Positions 1 to 8,061 of a DNA stretch of 42,465 nt are shown here, piece after piece. Position 1 is the first letter of the stretch. Every line of letters begins with the position of its first letter. The position numbers and the translations under genes are program-made. This stretch comes from JAAYZQ01 sp034428935 (GTDB lineage: Bacteria > Chloroflexota > Anaerolineae > JAAYZQ01), in the NCBI GenBank assembly GCA_034428935.1, contig DAOUHB010000143.1, positions 1-42,465 of the forward strand. The letters are read 5' to 3'. The notes below the pieces were generated by a model. The model saw only the letters and a program-made list of their open reading frames with translations. It searched no databases and was not told where the DNA came from.

Positions 1-195
1 CGTGCCGATGATGGCCGGCAGGATGCCGCCCTCCTTCATGCCGTTCCGCGGAAAGTCGGCGAGGAACTCCCAGCTAATCGCTCCCAGCCCCTGCACGACG
101 ATATAGCCCACGACCAGCACGATGGGCACGACCACGACCACGGCCATGAGCGTCAGCAGCCCAAAGGCGATCTTTTGCGTTACCTGGGCGGACAT
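1..195 (-). CDS. pstA: Phosphate ABC transporter permease PstA (N-terminal part, cut by window edge)
   Basis: Only the first 65 codons lie in the window; the gene runs off the left edge. The ATG at 195 follows an AGGAAGG ribosome-binding site. The visible part has a hydrophobic helix at about residues 9-38 (leucine, then a valine-rich run), followed by a soluble stretch resembling the periplasmic start of PstA, ending with a GGI-P-I-GT motif that begins the permease core. PstA pairs with PstC to form the membrane channel of the Pst transporter. It sits 30 bp after pstC on the same strand, so the family call rests mainly on this position plus the N-terminal pattern. Confidence 0.85.
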   Translation of the reverse strand, partial: MSAQVTQKIAFGLLTLMAVVVVVPIVLVVGYIVVQGLGAISWEFLADFPRNGMKEGGILPAIIGT

Positions 196-225
196 GGCAG
201 CCTTCCTGTCGAGCGATCCATCTCC

Positions 226-1122
226 CTAGCCCATTAGCCGCCCGCCACGGCGCGGCCCGCCCTTGATGACCACGAAAGAGGCGACGGCATTGATGACAAA
301 GGTCACCACAAAGAGCAAAATGCCCACGGCAAACAGGACGTGATAGTGGGTGCCGCCCTGGGCCACCTCGCCCATCTCGGCGGCGATGGTGGCCGTCATC
401 GTCCGCGCGGGCATGAACAGGGCCATCAGCTCCGAGGGGATGCGCGCTGCGTTGCCCGTCACCATCATGACGGCCATGGTCTCGCCGATGGCCCGGCCGA
501 TGCCCAGCATGACGGCAATGATCACTCCCGAGCGGGCGGCGGGCAGCACCACCCGCCAGATGGTCTGCCAGTGAGTGGCACCCAGGGCCAGGGCGCCGTC
601 CCGGTAGTCCTTGGGCACAGCGTCGATGGCGTCTTCGGCGACGCTGATGATGGTCGGCAGGGCCATGTAGGCCAGCATCAGCGACCCGGTAAAGGCCGTC
701 AGGCCGGTGGGCACGTTCAGCGTCTCGCGCACCAGGGGCGCCACGGCGACCATCCCCAGGAACCCCAGGACGACGGACGGGATGCCGGCCAGCACCTCGA
801 TGAGGGGCTTCAGGATCTCGCGCAGCCAGTCGGGCGCCAGCTCGCGGACAAAGATGGCCGCCGCCAGGCCCAGGGGCAGGGCCATGACCACCGCCCCCGC
901 TGTCACCAGCAGCGAGCCGAGGATCAGCGGCAGGGTGCCGTATAGCTCCTCGTTGGGGTACCAGCGCCGGCCAAAGAGGTTCGGCAAGGAGACCTCCCAG
1001 AAGGCCGGCGCTCCCTCTCGCAGCAGAAAGGCAAAGATGAGCACCACGAACAAGATCGCCGAAAAGCCCGCTGCCCGGATCAGCGTCTCGGTCAGGAACT
1101 CGCGCTGGCGCGCTCCTCGCAT
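226..1122 (-). CDS. pstC: Phosphate ABC transporter permease PstC
   Basis: Integral membrane channel subunit of the high-affinity phosphate transporter, working with PstA, PstB and PstS. About 298 residues with a first helix near residues 17-35 and five further helices, the usual topology. The ABC-permease coupling loop is visible near residues 175-200 (DGA-LALGATHWQ-I then VVLP), and IGRAIGETMAV follows in the next helix, a pattern typical of PstC. The start chosen is the ATG at 1122, six bases after a GGAAGGA site; an in-frame TTG two codons earlier (1128) touches that site and is less likely. It lies 20 bp after pstS, so pstS-C-A is one operon. Confidence 0.95.
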   Translation of the reverse strand: MRGARQREFLTETLIRAAGFSAILFVVLIFAFLLREGAPAFWEVSLPNLFGRRWYPNEELYGTLPLILGSLLVTAGAVVMALPLGLAAAIFVRELAPDWLREILKPLIEVLAGIPSVVLGFLGMVAVAPLVRETLNVPTGLTAFTGSLMLAYMALPTIISVAEDAIDAVPKDYRDGALALGATHWQTIWRVVLPAARSGVIIAVMLGIGRAIGETMAVMMVTGNAARIPSELMALFMPARTMTATIAAEMGEVAQGGTHYHVLFAVGILLFVVTFVINAVASFVVIKGGPRRGGRLMG

Positions 1123-1142
1123 GGACAATCCTTCCCCCGGCG

Positions 1143-2054
1143 TCAGCCGCCGGATTCGTCTTCGATGGGCACGAACCCCAGCTCGCGCACGATGGCCTGC
1201 CCCTCGGCGCCAAGGATCCAGTCCAGGTAGGCGCGGACGGGGCCCCCCGGCTCGCCGGCAGTGTAGGTGAACAGCCCGCGGGCGATGGGATAGCTCTCGT
1301 CGCGCACCGTCTCGATGGAGGGCATGACCGGCGCCGCCCCCGTCGTGGGCGCCACGGCCACCACCTTCTGGTCGTGGGTGACGTACCCCAGCCCGTCGTA
1401 GCCGATGGCATTGGGGTTCTGGCGCACCTCGGCCGAGATACCCTCCGACGAGGGCATGAGCAGCGTGTCGGGCGAGAAGAGGGTGTCGTCGTCCTCTCGC
1501 CCGCCGCGCAGCACCTCCTCAAGGAAATAGACGTGGGTGCCGCTGTTGGACTCGCGCGACAGGAGCACGATGGGCCGGTCCTCGCCGCCCACCTCCTGCC
1601 AGTTCGTGATCTTGCCCGCGTAAATGTCCGAGATCTGGGGGATGGTCAAAGCGTCCACCGGGTTGCTGGGGTGGACGACGATGGCGATGGCGTCGCCGGC
1701 CACGACGTGCTCCACCGGCTCGATGCCGTTGGCCCGCGCCTGGGCGCGCTCGTCCTCCGAGATCTCGCGCGAGGCGTTGGCCAGGTCCACGGTGCCGTTG
1801 ATGAGCGCCGCGATCCCCGTCCCCGAGCCGCCGCCGGTGACGGCGATTTGCACCTCCGGGTGCAGCCGCCCGTAGGCCTCCGCCCATGCCAGGGCCAGGT
1901 TGACCATGGTGTCCGAGCCCTTGTTGTCGATGGTAGCCGCCGCGCCTGGAGCCGGCGTCGCCCCCCCATCGCCCGCGGGCCCGCAGCCAACCTGGACGGC
2001 GAGCAGAGCCAGGGCCAGTAGGGCTCCTATTCTCCTCCCCACGTTGTGCTTCAT
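1143..2054 (-). CDS. pstS: Phosphate-binding lipoprotein PstS
   Basis: Extracytoplasmic phosphate receptor that delivers phosphate to PstC/PstA. 303 residues. A basic N-terminus and leucine/alanine core end in VQVGC with Cys24, so it is probably a lipoprotein, although the -3 position is Gln instead of the usual Leu. Anion-binding motifs are present: GSDTM near residue 46, GGGSGTG near 73, and RESNSGTH near 167. Alanine/proline-rich residues after Cys24 form a short tether. It is first in pstS-C-A and is preceded by a near-consensus promoter at 2090-2117. No PhoU gene is visible next to it. Confidence 0.95.
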   Translation of the reverse strand: MKHNVGRRIGALLALALLAVQVGCGPAGDGGATPAPGAAATIDNKGSDTMVNLALAWAEAYGRLHPEVQIAVTGGGSGTGIAALINGTVDLANASREISEDERAQARANGIEPVEHVVAGDAIAIVVHPSNPVDALTIPQISDIYAGKITNWQEVGGEDRPIVLLSRESNSGTHVYFLEEVLRGGREDDDTLFSPDTLLMPSSEGISAEVRQNPNAIGYDGLGYVTHDQKVVAVAPTTGAAPVMPSIETVRDESYPIARGLFTYTAGEPGGPVRAYLDWILGAEGQAIVRELGFVPIEDESGG

Positions 2055-2089
2055 CCTACCTACCCGGGCATGACGTCGTAACCGGTTCG

Positions 2090-2117
2090 ATTATATCATC
2101 CCTGGGTTAGGATGCAA
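2090..2117 (-). promoter_or_regulatory. Sigma70-type promoter of pstSCA
   Basis: On the minus strand, TTGCAT (2112-2117), a 16-bp spacer and a perfect TATAAT (2090-2095) lie about 36 bp upstream of the pstS start. The -35 sequence TTGCATCC also occurs in the opposite orientation as the -35 of the divergent pstB promoter. No classical Pho box of 11-bp direct repeats is obvious here. Confidence 0.7.
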
Positions 2118-2160
2118 CTTATGCCGTCGCTCTTGCCCGCCGCAACCCCCACCCACCAAC

Positions 2161-2190
2161 TTGCATCCACCCCCACATCTCTGTTACAAT
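2161..2190 (+). promoter_or_regulatory. Sigma70-type promoter of pstB
   Basis: TTGCAT (2161-2166), an 18-bp spacer and TACAAT (2185-2190) precede the pstB start at 2221 by about 30 bp. It is back-to-back with the pstS promoter. Confidence 0.55.
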
Positions 2191-2220
2191 CCTTGACAAG
2201 AAGACCGTGGAGGGAACGCC

Positions 2221-2982
2221 GTGCCCGATGCCGAAAAGATGAGCGTCAGCGACCTGCACCTCTTTTACGGCGACTTTGAGGCCCTGAAGGGCATCACCGT
2301 GACCATCAAGGGGCGGCAGATCACGGCCCTCATCGGCCCCTCCGGCTGCGGCAAGAGCACCTTCCTGCGCTGCCTGAACCGCATGAACGACACCATCCCC
2401 AGCGCCCGCGTCACGGGCACCGTGCTCCTCGACGGCCAGGATATCTATGCCCCCTCCTTCGACGTCGTGACCCTGCGGCAGCGGGTGGGCATGGTCTTCC
2501 AGCGGCCCAACCCCTTCCCCCAGTCGGTGTACGACAACGTCGCCTTTGGCCCCCGCGTCCTGGGCCTGCACAAGAGGCGCAGCCTGGACGACATCGTGCG
2601 CGAGAGCCTGCAGGGCGCCACCCTATGGGAAGAGATCAAGAGCAACCTCAAGGCTCCGGCCCTCGAGCTGAACTCGGGCCAGCAGCAGCGGCTGTGCATC
2701 GCCCGCGTCCTGGCCGTCGAGCCCGAGGTCATTCTCATGGACGAGCCGGCCTCGGCGCTGGACCCGGAGGCCACGTTGTCCATTGAGGAGCTGATGCGCC
2801 GCCTGGCCGACGACTATACCATCGTCATCGTCACCCACAACATGCAGCAGGCCGCCCGCGCCTCCGACTGGACCGGGTTCTTCTGGCTGGGAGAGCTCAT
2901 CGAGTACGGTCCCACGGAAAAGATCTTTACCGCCCCGTCGGAGAAACTGACCGAGGACTATATCACCGGCCGCGCCGGCTAG
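2221..2982 (+). CDS. pstB: Phosphate ABC transporter ATP-binding protein PstB
   Basis: Cytoplasmic ATPase that powers phosphate import. 253 residues from a GTG start six bases after GGAGGG. Walker A is GPSGCGKST (39-47), the Q-loop contains Q94 followed by RPNPFPQSVYDN (a PstB hallmark), Walker B is ILMDEP (171-176), and the switch His is H206. The signature motif is unusual: residues 150-154 read LNSGQ instead of LSGGQ, while the following QQRLCIAR is normal. The gene is divergent from pstS-C-A rather than at the end of that operon. Product identity is firm; whether the altered signature changes ATPase activity is unknown. Confidence 0.95.
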   Translation: MPDAEKMSVSDLHLFYGDFEALKGITVTIKGRQITALIGPSGCGKSTFLRCLNRMNDTIPSARVTGTVLLDGQDIYAPSFDVVTLRQRVGMVFQRPNPFPQSVYDNVAFGPRVLGLHKRRSLDDIVRESLQGATLWEEIKSNLKAPALELNSGQQQRLCIARVLAVEPEVILMDEPASALDPEATLSIEELMRRLADDYTIVIVTHNMQQAARASDWTGFFWLGELIEYGPTEKIFTAPSEKLTEDYITGRAG

Positions 2983-3003
2983 GCGATTGGGACGCCAGGC
3001 GCG

Positions 3004-3846
3004 TCAGGGTGAGGGGGAAACGTCCACCACCGCGGCGATGGCCGCCGTCACCCGTTCGATGACCGGCCCATCCAGGGTCAGCTCGATGGCCCCCTGGGGG
3101 CAGGCTTCGACGCAGCGGCCGCAGCCGCGGCAGCCCTCGCCGATGACGGCCCGGCTGCCGGACATGGTGATGGCGTCGACGAAACAGACGTGGGCGCACG
3201 CCCCGCAGCCCGTACAGTCCGGCCCGACCCGCACCGATACCCCCGGCATGGCCGTGACCCTGGACGAAATCTCGGGCGCGAGGTGGGGCAGGACGCGCCA
3301 CAGGCAGCAGCAGGGGCAGCAGTGGCAGATGGTCAGCAGCTTCTGTCCCGGCCCGACCCCCAGCCAGAGGGTGTCCAGCTTGTTGCGGCCCACCATGTGC
3401 ACCAGGCCCGCGTCGCGGCAGCGGCGTGTGTGGGCCAGGGCCTCCTCGCGGCTGACGGGATGGCCAAGGGCGGGGTTGATGCCCGCCGCCGCGTCGCCCA
3501 GGAAGAGGCAGCCCAGGTCGATGGGATAATCCTGGCAGCCGGCGGCGTCGCGGCACAGGCAGCGGTCCATGACCCACAGCGTGCTGGCCTCCTCAATAAA
3601 GCGCTCCACCACCTGCGATGGCAGGGCCATCGAGCCGGCAGGGGCGACGCTCTCGTCGACCGGCACCACGTTGTCGCGGGACAGGTAGATCACCCGGTCG
3701 CCGTGGAAGAGCAGGCGGTCCATGAAGGCGCCGAGCAGCGGCAGCCGCGTGGCGCGTGCCAGGAAAAAGCGGCCGGGAAAGGCCGCCTTGAGGATGGCGA
3801 CGAACCAGAGAGGTCGGCTCACCGGGCGGCGACCCTCCAGGGGCAC
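3004..3846 (-). CDS. Cysteine-rich ferredoxin-type protein with two C-terminal 4Fe-4S motifs
   Basis: 280 residues, function unknown. The C-terminus holds two bacterial-ferredoxin cluster motifs, CxxCxxCxxxC at Cys211/214/217/221 and CxxCxxCxxxCP at Cys239/242/245/249. The central part is also very cysteine rich: Cys96, 98, 104, 113 and 143, then the striking run CHCCPCCC at 174-181, which could bind a further metal centre. There is no signal peptide, so it is presumably a cytoplasmic redox protein. The start is uncertain: GTG at 3846 has no good ribosome-binding site, and GTG at 3822 has GGAGGG ten bases upstream. It follows dinG by 40-64 bp on the same strand and converges on pstB. Confidence 0.75.
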   Translation of the reverse strand: MPLEGRRPVSRPLWFVAILKAAFPGRFFLARATRLPLLGAFMDRLLFHGDRVIYLSRDNVVPVDESVAPAGSMALPSQVVERFIEEASTLWVMDRCLCRDAAGCQDYPIDLGCLFLGDAAAGINPALGHPVSREEALAHTRRCRDAGLVHMVGRNKLDTLWLGVGPGQKLLTICHCCPCCCLWRVLPHLAPEISSRVTAMPGVSVRVGPDCTGCGACAHVCFVDAITMSGSRAVIGEGCRGCGRCVEACPQGAIELTLDGPVIERVTAAIAAVVDVSPSP

Positions 3847-3886
3847 AGCGGGGCTCGAAGCCGTGCGTCGCTACGACAGGATTGGG

Positions 3887-6778
3887 TCATGGCTCGGAGG
3901 GGGAGCGGGGCCAGTCGTTGGCCAACCAGCGCCGGGTCGCCTCGCCCAGCCGGTCCAGCGACGCCCGCACCCGGGTGCACTCGGGCAGCGAGTTGAGGAA
4001 CATGGGGCCATACGACTTGGTCAGGACTCGTTTGTCGAGGATGACCACCACACCCCGGTCGGTCTTGGTGCGGATGAGGCGCCCGAATCCCTGGCGGAAG
4101 CGCAAGATCGTCTCCGGGATGGCAAACTCGCCAAAGGGATCGTCAAAGGTCTCGGACCGGGCGGCAAAGATGGGATCGTCGGGCACGGAAAAGGGCAGGC
4201 GGGCGAGGACCAGGACGCTCAGAGCCGGGCCGACGACGTCGATGCCTTCCCAGAAGCTCCGGGTGCCCATGAGCACCGACTTCTCGTTGGTCCGAAAGCT
4301 CTCCAGGAGCTGTGCCCGCGACGTGCCCGAACCCTGCTCCAGGACTGTAATGCCGTCGTTGCCCAGGACCCGGCTGATGTTCCGGGCCGAGTTGCGGAGC
4401 TGGTAGTAGGAGGTAAACAGCACCAGGGTGCGGCCCTGGGCGGCCCGGCACAGCTCCACCAGGGCCTCGTCGACCATCTTCTGATAATTGGGCTGGTTGG
4501 GCTCGGGGATATCGGTGGGCAGGTAGAGCAGCGTCGAGTTCTTGTAGTCAAAGGGCGAGCCCACGGTAAGCTCGTCGGCCTCCCAGGCGTTCAGCCGCTG
4601 GCGGATATAGTCAAACTGCTCGTCGGTGGTCAGCGTGGCCGAGGTCAGGATGACGGAGCGCTTGTTGTGAAACAGGTGCTCCTCCACGAGGTTGCCGACG
4701 TGCAGGGGGGCGGCGTGGAGCGTGACGCGCTCGTCCCGGCTGGAGACGGTCGCCCAGTAGATCTGGTGGCGGGAAGGCTCGGCGATGCAGGCATTGATCT
4801 GGTCGCGGGCGTCGCGCAGTTGGGCCAGGTGGCCGGCGCAGTCCTGGGTCAAGCCCTCCAGGTCGGTCACGTCGTAGCCCTCCAATTCCTCCAGCCCCCG
4901 GCAGAGTTGGTCCAATTGATCGATGATGCGGAGGAGCTGAAGGTTCAGGTTCTCCCACGTGACCTCCACCTCGCTCCAGGCTGGCTGCACGCGCAGGCCG
5001 CTGGTCAGCCGCAGGCGCTGGTCATAGTCGCCGCGGCCGCTGCCGTGCTCCTTCAAGAAGCTGCCCAGGACGTTAAAGAAGGCATAGACGTTGGTCACCG
5101 CCGCCTCGACGTGCCGCTGGATCTGGCTCACGTGGCCCTCGAGGGTCGCCCACTGCTCGGGCGGCAGGGCGCCGCGGCAGCGGGACAGGAGGTCGGCCAG
5201 GAAGCCGGTGTAGCGCCGCACGCCCACGGGCCGGGCAAGCTCGTTCAGGGTGCGCTCCAGCGTCCGCTGGTCCCCCTCAAAGCTCAACTGGCGCGTGACG
5301 CTGTTCTCCAGGTGATGCGCCTCGTCGACGATGAGGTAGCGATAGTCGGGCAGCACGCGAGCCCCATAACGGTCGACGGCCACGTCCGACAGCAGCAGGG
5401 CATGGTTCACAATGACCAGGTGGGCCCGCTCGGCGGCGCGCCGCGCCCGGTAAAAAAAGCAGCGCCCCCGCTCTCGGACGCGGCAGCGCTCGGCAGTGCA
5501 CGTCTCACTGTCCGACGAGATCTTGGTCCACAGGGCCTGCTCCTGTGGGTCGGGCATGAACAGCTCACCCCGCTCCCCCGTCTGAGTGCTGGGCAGCCAG
5601 GCCAGGACCTTGGCCAGCATGCGCATCTCTTCCGTGGAGTTGACGCCCGTCTGCCGCAGGGCTGCCAGGCGCCGCTGGCAGAGATAGTTGTTCCGCCCCT
5701 TGAGCACCGCCGCCCGGAACTCGAAGGGCAGGATGCGCTGCAGGTCGGGGGTGTCTTTTAAAAAGAGCTGGTCTTGCAGGTTGATGGTGTTGGTCGAGAC
5801 GACCACGCGCTCGCCGTTCTCGTGGGCAAATTTGATGGCCGGCAGGAGGTAGGCCAGGCTCTTGCCGGTGCCCGTGCCGGCTTCCACCAGGAGATGTTGC
5901 TGCTCGTTCAGGGCCGTGGCCACGGCCCGCAGCATCTCTACCTGTTGGGGCCGGTGCTCAAAGCCGGGAAAGTGACGGGCCACCTGGCCGCCCTCCTCCA
6001 GCATGGCCGCCAGGCTGTCGATGTCCACGGCCCGGGGACGGGCAGCGGGCACCAGCTCTTCCTCGTCCTCGCCCTCGGTGGCAAAGAGGGGCCCCAGGAC
6101 GTCCTCGGCGGTGCGGAGCTGGGCCGCCAGTTGCTGGCCAATGGCGCCGCTAAAGGCCGCGCGCGCCTGGCTTTTCTCCACCGTGCGAAAGATCTCTTTC
6201 AACGACCAATCCAGCTTGGCGGCCAGGCGGCCGATCTCTTGCAGGATGGGCCGGGGCAGCTCGGCGGCGTGGCCCATGAGGGCCACAAACAGATCCTGGG
6301 CAGCCAGGGCGTCGTCCAGGGCGCGGTGGTGGCAGCGGTCCGACAGCCCGAAATCCTTGCCCAGGCGCGTCAGGCTGTAGCGATCCGAGTGGGGAACCAG
6401 GATGCCGGCCAGCTCAAAGGTGTCGAGGGCCGGGTTGGAAAGCGACAGGCCGTGCGTGCGCAAGAAGCGCAGGTCAAACTGCACGTTGTGGCCGACGATG
6501 GCATAACCGCCCACGAAGCGGCGCAGGTCGTTGAGGATCTGGGAAAAGCGGGGGGCGTGGTCGACCTCGTCTTGCCGGATGCCGGTCAGTTGTTGGATCT
6601 GGATGGGGATGGGCCGGCCGGGGTTCACCATGGTCGACCAGGTGTCCAGGACCTTGGCCTGGATGCTGCCATAGTCCAGCGACGTGCGGAACCGAACAGC
6701 GCCAATTTCCATGATGGCATCGCGCTCGGGGTCCAGGCCCGTGGTCTCCAGATCCAGGGCCACGTAGATTCGATTCAT
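3887..6778 (-). CDS. dinG: DinG-type helicase with N-terminal DnaQ-like 3'-5' exonuclease
   Basis: 963 residues. The N-terminal DEDDh exonuclease has D9/E11 in DLETTGL, D102 after HN-VQF, and an H-x4-D motif near 151-156. The helicase is superfamily 2, XPD/DinG type: Walker A EAGTGTGKS (299-307), DEAH at 485-488, and a C-terminal QGFGRLIRT motif. Four cysteines between Walker A and DEAH (367, 427, 432, 440) match the 4Fe-4S position of E. coli DinG and XPD, so this is probably an iron-sulphur helicase. The exonuclease-helicase fusion is the form known from Firmicutes; the role is probably in DNA repair or R-loop removal. ATG follows GGAG by six bases, and the gene has its own promoter. Confidence 0.92.
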   Translation of the reverse strand: MNRIYVALDLETTGLDPERDAIMEIGAVRFRTSLDYGSIQAKVLDTWSTMVNPGRPIPIQIQQLTGIRQDEVDHAPRFSQILNDLRRFVGGYAIVGHNVQFDLRFLRTHGLSLSNPALDTFELAGILVPHSDRYSLTRLGKDFGLSDRCHHRALDDALAAQDLFVALMGHAAELPRPILQEIGRLAAKLDWSLKEIFRTVEKSQARAAFSGAIGQQLAAQLRTAEDVLGPLFATEGEDEEELVPAARPRAVDIDSLAAMLEEGGQVARHFPGFEHRPQQVEMLRAVATALNEQQHLLVEAGTGTGKSLAYLLPAIKFAHENGERVVVSTNTINLQDQLFLKDTPDLQRILPFEFRAAVLKGRNNYLCQRRLAALRQTGVNSTEEMRMLAKVLAWLPSTQTGERGELFMPDPQEQALWTKISSDSETCTAERCRVRERGRCFFYRARRAAERAHLVIVNHALLLSDVAVDRYGARVLPDYRYLIVDEAHHLENSVTRQLSFEGDQRTLERTLNELARPVGVRRYTGFLADLLSRCRGALPPEQWATLEGHVSQIQRHVEAAVTNVYAFFNVLGSFLKEHGSGRGDYDQRLRLTSGLRVQPAWSEVEVTWENLNLQLLRIIDQLDQLCRGLEELEGYDVTDLEGLTQDCAGHLAQLRDARDQINACIAEPSRHQIYWATVSSRDERVTLHAAPLHVGNLVEEHLFHNKRSVILTSATLTTDEQFDYIRQRLNAWEADELTVGSPFDYKNSTLLYLPTDIPEPNQPNYQKMVDEALVELCRAAQGRTLVLFTSYYQLRNSARNISRVLGNDGITVLEQGSGTSRAQLLESFRTNEKSVLMGTRSFWEGIDVVGPALSVLVLARLPFSVPDDPIFAARSETFDDPFGEFAIPETILRFRQGFGRLIRTKTDRGVVVILDKRVLTKSYGPMFLNSLPECTRVRASLDRLGEATRRWLANDWPRSPSEP

Positions 6779-6825
6779 GGTGCTCCAATCTAGGGAAGCA
6801 GCTCCTTTTCCTCCCGACGGCGCTG

Positions 6826-6854
6826 ATTATACCCCATGCCCGGGCAAAAGGCAA
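6826..6854 (-). promoter_or_regulatory. Sigma70-type promoter of dinG
   Basis: On the minus strand, TTGCCT (6849-6854), a 17-bp spacer and perfect TATAAT (6826-6831), about 48 bp upstream of the dinG start. Confidence 0.7.
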
Positions 6855-6909
6855 GAGCCACAAGCTCGCCCGCCATGCCACTTGAGCCCCAATAGGCCAT
6901 TCGGCCCCC

Positions 6910-6937
6910 TTGCCTTTCCGCCAAGCAGTGGTATAAT
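6910..6937 (+). promoter_or_regulatory. Sigma70-type promoter of the AIM24 gene
   Basis: TTGCCT (6910-6915), a 16-bp spacer and perfect TATAAT (6932-6937), about 32 bp upstream of the ATG. It has the same -35 hexamer as the divergent dinG promoter. Confidence 0.7.
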
Positions 6938-6968
6938 ATGCCTGTCAAAATTGCCAGGAGGTGGAACT

Positions 6969-7874
6969 ATGCGATGCCAGGAATGTGGCGCCGAAAATGA
7001 ACCCAATGCCAGGTTTTGCACGAGCTGCGGAGCAACCCTGAGGGCGGCAGCCGTCCCCGCCGGGGACCCCAACTTGCAACCTCTGGATACAGAGGTCGAG
7101 CACGTCCAGCGCGAGTACGAGGGCAGCCGCGGCCGTATCAGCTACCGTATCGACGGCACAACGCTCCAGGTGGTCACCATCGAGCTGGAACCGGGAGAGG
7201 TGATCTATTCCGAGTCGGGCGGCATGTCGTGGATGACGGGCAACGTGGAGATGAAGACGCATTCGGGTGGCGGGCTGGGCAAGATGTTCAAGCGCGCCCT
7301 GTCCGGCGAGTCGTTGTTCATCACAGACTTTTTTGTCAACAACAACCGGGGCACGGTTGCCTTTGCCTCCGAGTTCCCGGGCAAGATCATCCCCTTTGAC
7401 CTGCGGCCCGGCGAGAGCATCATTGTCCAGAAGGACGCCTTCATGTGCGCCGAGAAGAGCGTCGAGATGGACATGGCCTTTCGCAAGCGCCTGGGTACCG
7501 GCATGTTCGGCGGCGAAGGCTTTATCATGCAGCGCATAAGCGGCCCCGGCCTGGCCTTTATCGAGGTGGACGGCGAGGTGGTCGAGTACGAGCTGCAGGC
7601 CGGCCAGCAACTCAAGGTGGACACCGGCCACCTGGCGGCCATGGAGGCCACCGTCGACTTTGACGTGACCATGGTCAAGGGCTTTCGCAACATCCTCCTG
7701 GGTGGCGAAGGGCTGTTCCTGGCCAGCGTTCGGGGCCCGGGCAAAGTCTGGCTGCAGACGATGCCCATGTCCAAACTGGCCCAAAAGGTCGCCCAGTTCA
7801 TGCCCCAGGCCGGCGGCAAGGGCTCCAGCGGCGGTCTGAACATCGACGTGGGCAACCTGCTTGGTGGAGGGTAG
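6969..7874 (+). CDS. AIM24 family protein with N-terminal zinc ribbon
   Basis: 301 residues. The ATG at 6969 has a textbook AGGAGG seven bases upstream; the longer open frame to 6777 lies before the promoter and is not coding. The first 20 residues form a zinc ribbon, CxxC...CxxCG (Cys3, 6, 17, 20). The rest is the glycine-rich beta repeat of the TIGR00266/AIM24 family, with typical phrases such as SGGMSWM and GGEGLFLASVRGPG. Bacterial members have no settled function; the yeast homologue affects mitochondrial inner-membrane organisation. It ends with a glycine-rich tail and lies one base before a small membrane-protein gene. Confidence 0.9.
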   Translation: MRCQECGAENEPNARFCTSCGATLRAAAVPAGDPNLQPLDTEVEHVQREYEGSRGRISYRIDGTTLQVVTIELEPGEVIYSESGGMSWMTGNVEMKTHSGGGLGKMFKRALSGESLFITDFFVNNNRGTVAFASEFPGKIIPFDLRPGESIIVQKDAFMCAEKSVEMDMAFRKRLGTGMFGGEGFIMQRISGPGLAFIEVDGEVVEYELQAGQQLKVDTGHLAAMEATVDFDVTMVKGFRNILLGGEGLFLASVRGPGKVWLQTMPMSKLAQKVAQFMPQAGGKGSSGGLNIDVGNLLGGG

Positions 7875-7875
7875 G

Positions 7876-8052
7876 ATGGAGTCGCTGTGCCTGCCCCTGG
7901 GCCTGGGCGGCCTGGCGCTCCTGGCGCTTCTCGGCGTGGGGGCCATCGTCCTGGTCAAGCTCGGTGTCCTGGTCAAGTACGCGACCAAAGAGGAACCCCC
8001 GGATCCGGGGACTTATGACCTGAACCAGAGCCACGAGGTCGATCGTCAATAG
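7876..8052 (+). CDS. Small single-helix membrane protein
   Basis: 58 residues, not recognised. The ATG at 7876 starts one base after the AIM24 stop codon and uses a GGAGGG ribosome-binding site that overlaps the end of that gene, so translation is probably coupled. Residues 5-35 form one hydrophobic Leu/Gly/Val-rich helix, followed by a short charged tail of about 20 residues. It may anchor or assist the AIM24 protein, but this is a guess from position only. Confidence 0.65.
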   Translation: MESLCLPLGLGGLALLALLGVGAIVLVKLGVLVKYATKEEPPDPGTYDLNQSHEVDRQ

Positions 8053-8061
8053 GAGACAGAC

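Noticed and set aside
2055..2220. Pho box between pstS and pstB
   Set aside because: I looked for 11-bp direct repeats of PhoB or PhoP type and found none convincing; TTACAA and TTGACA near 2184-2198 are 9 bp apart.
3722..5761. Long open frame of 679 codons on the plus strand
   Set aside because: It is antisense to dinG, has the low-complexity Gly/Ala/Val/Arg composition of a GC-rich shadow frame, and lacks any domain pattern.
6777..6968. N-terminal extension of the AIM24 protein
   Set aside because: It crosses the TTGCCT/TATAAT promoter, and the ATG at 6969 has a perfect AGGAGG; the zinc ribbon starts right there.
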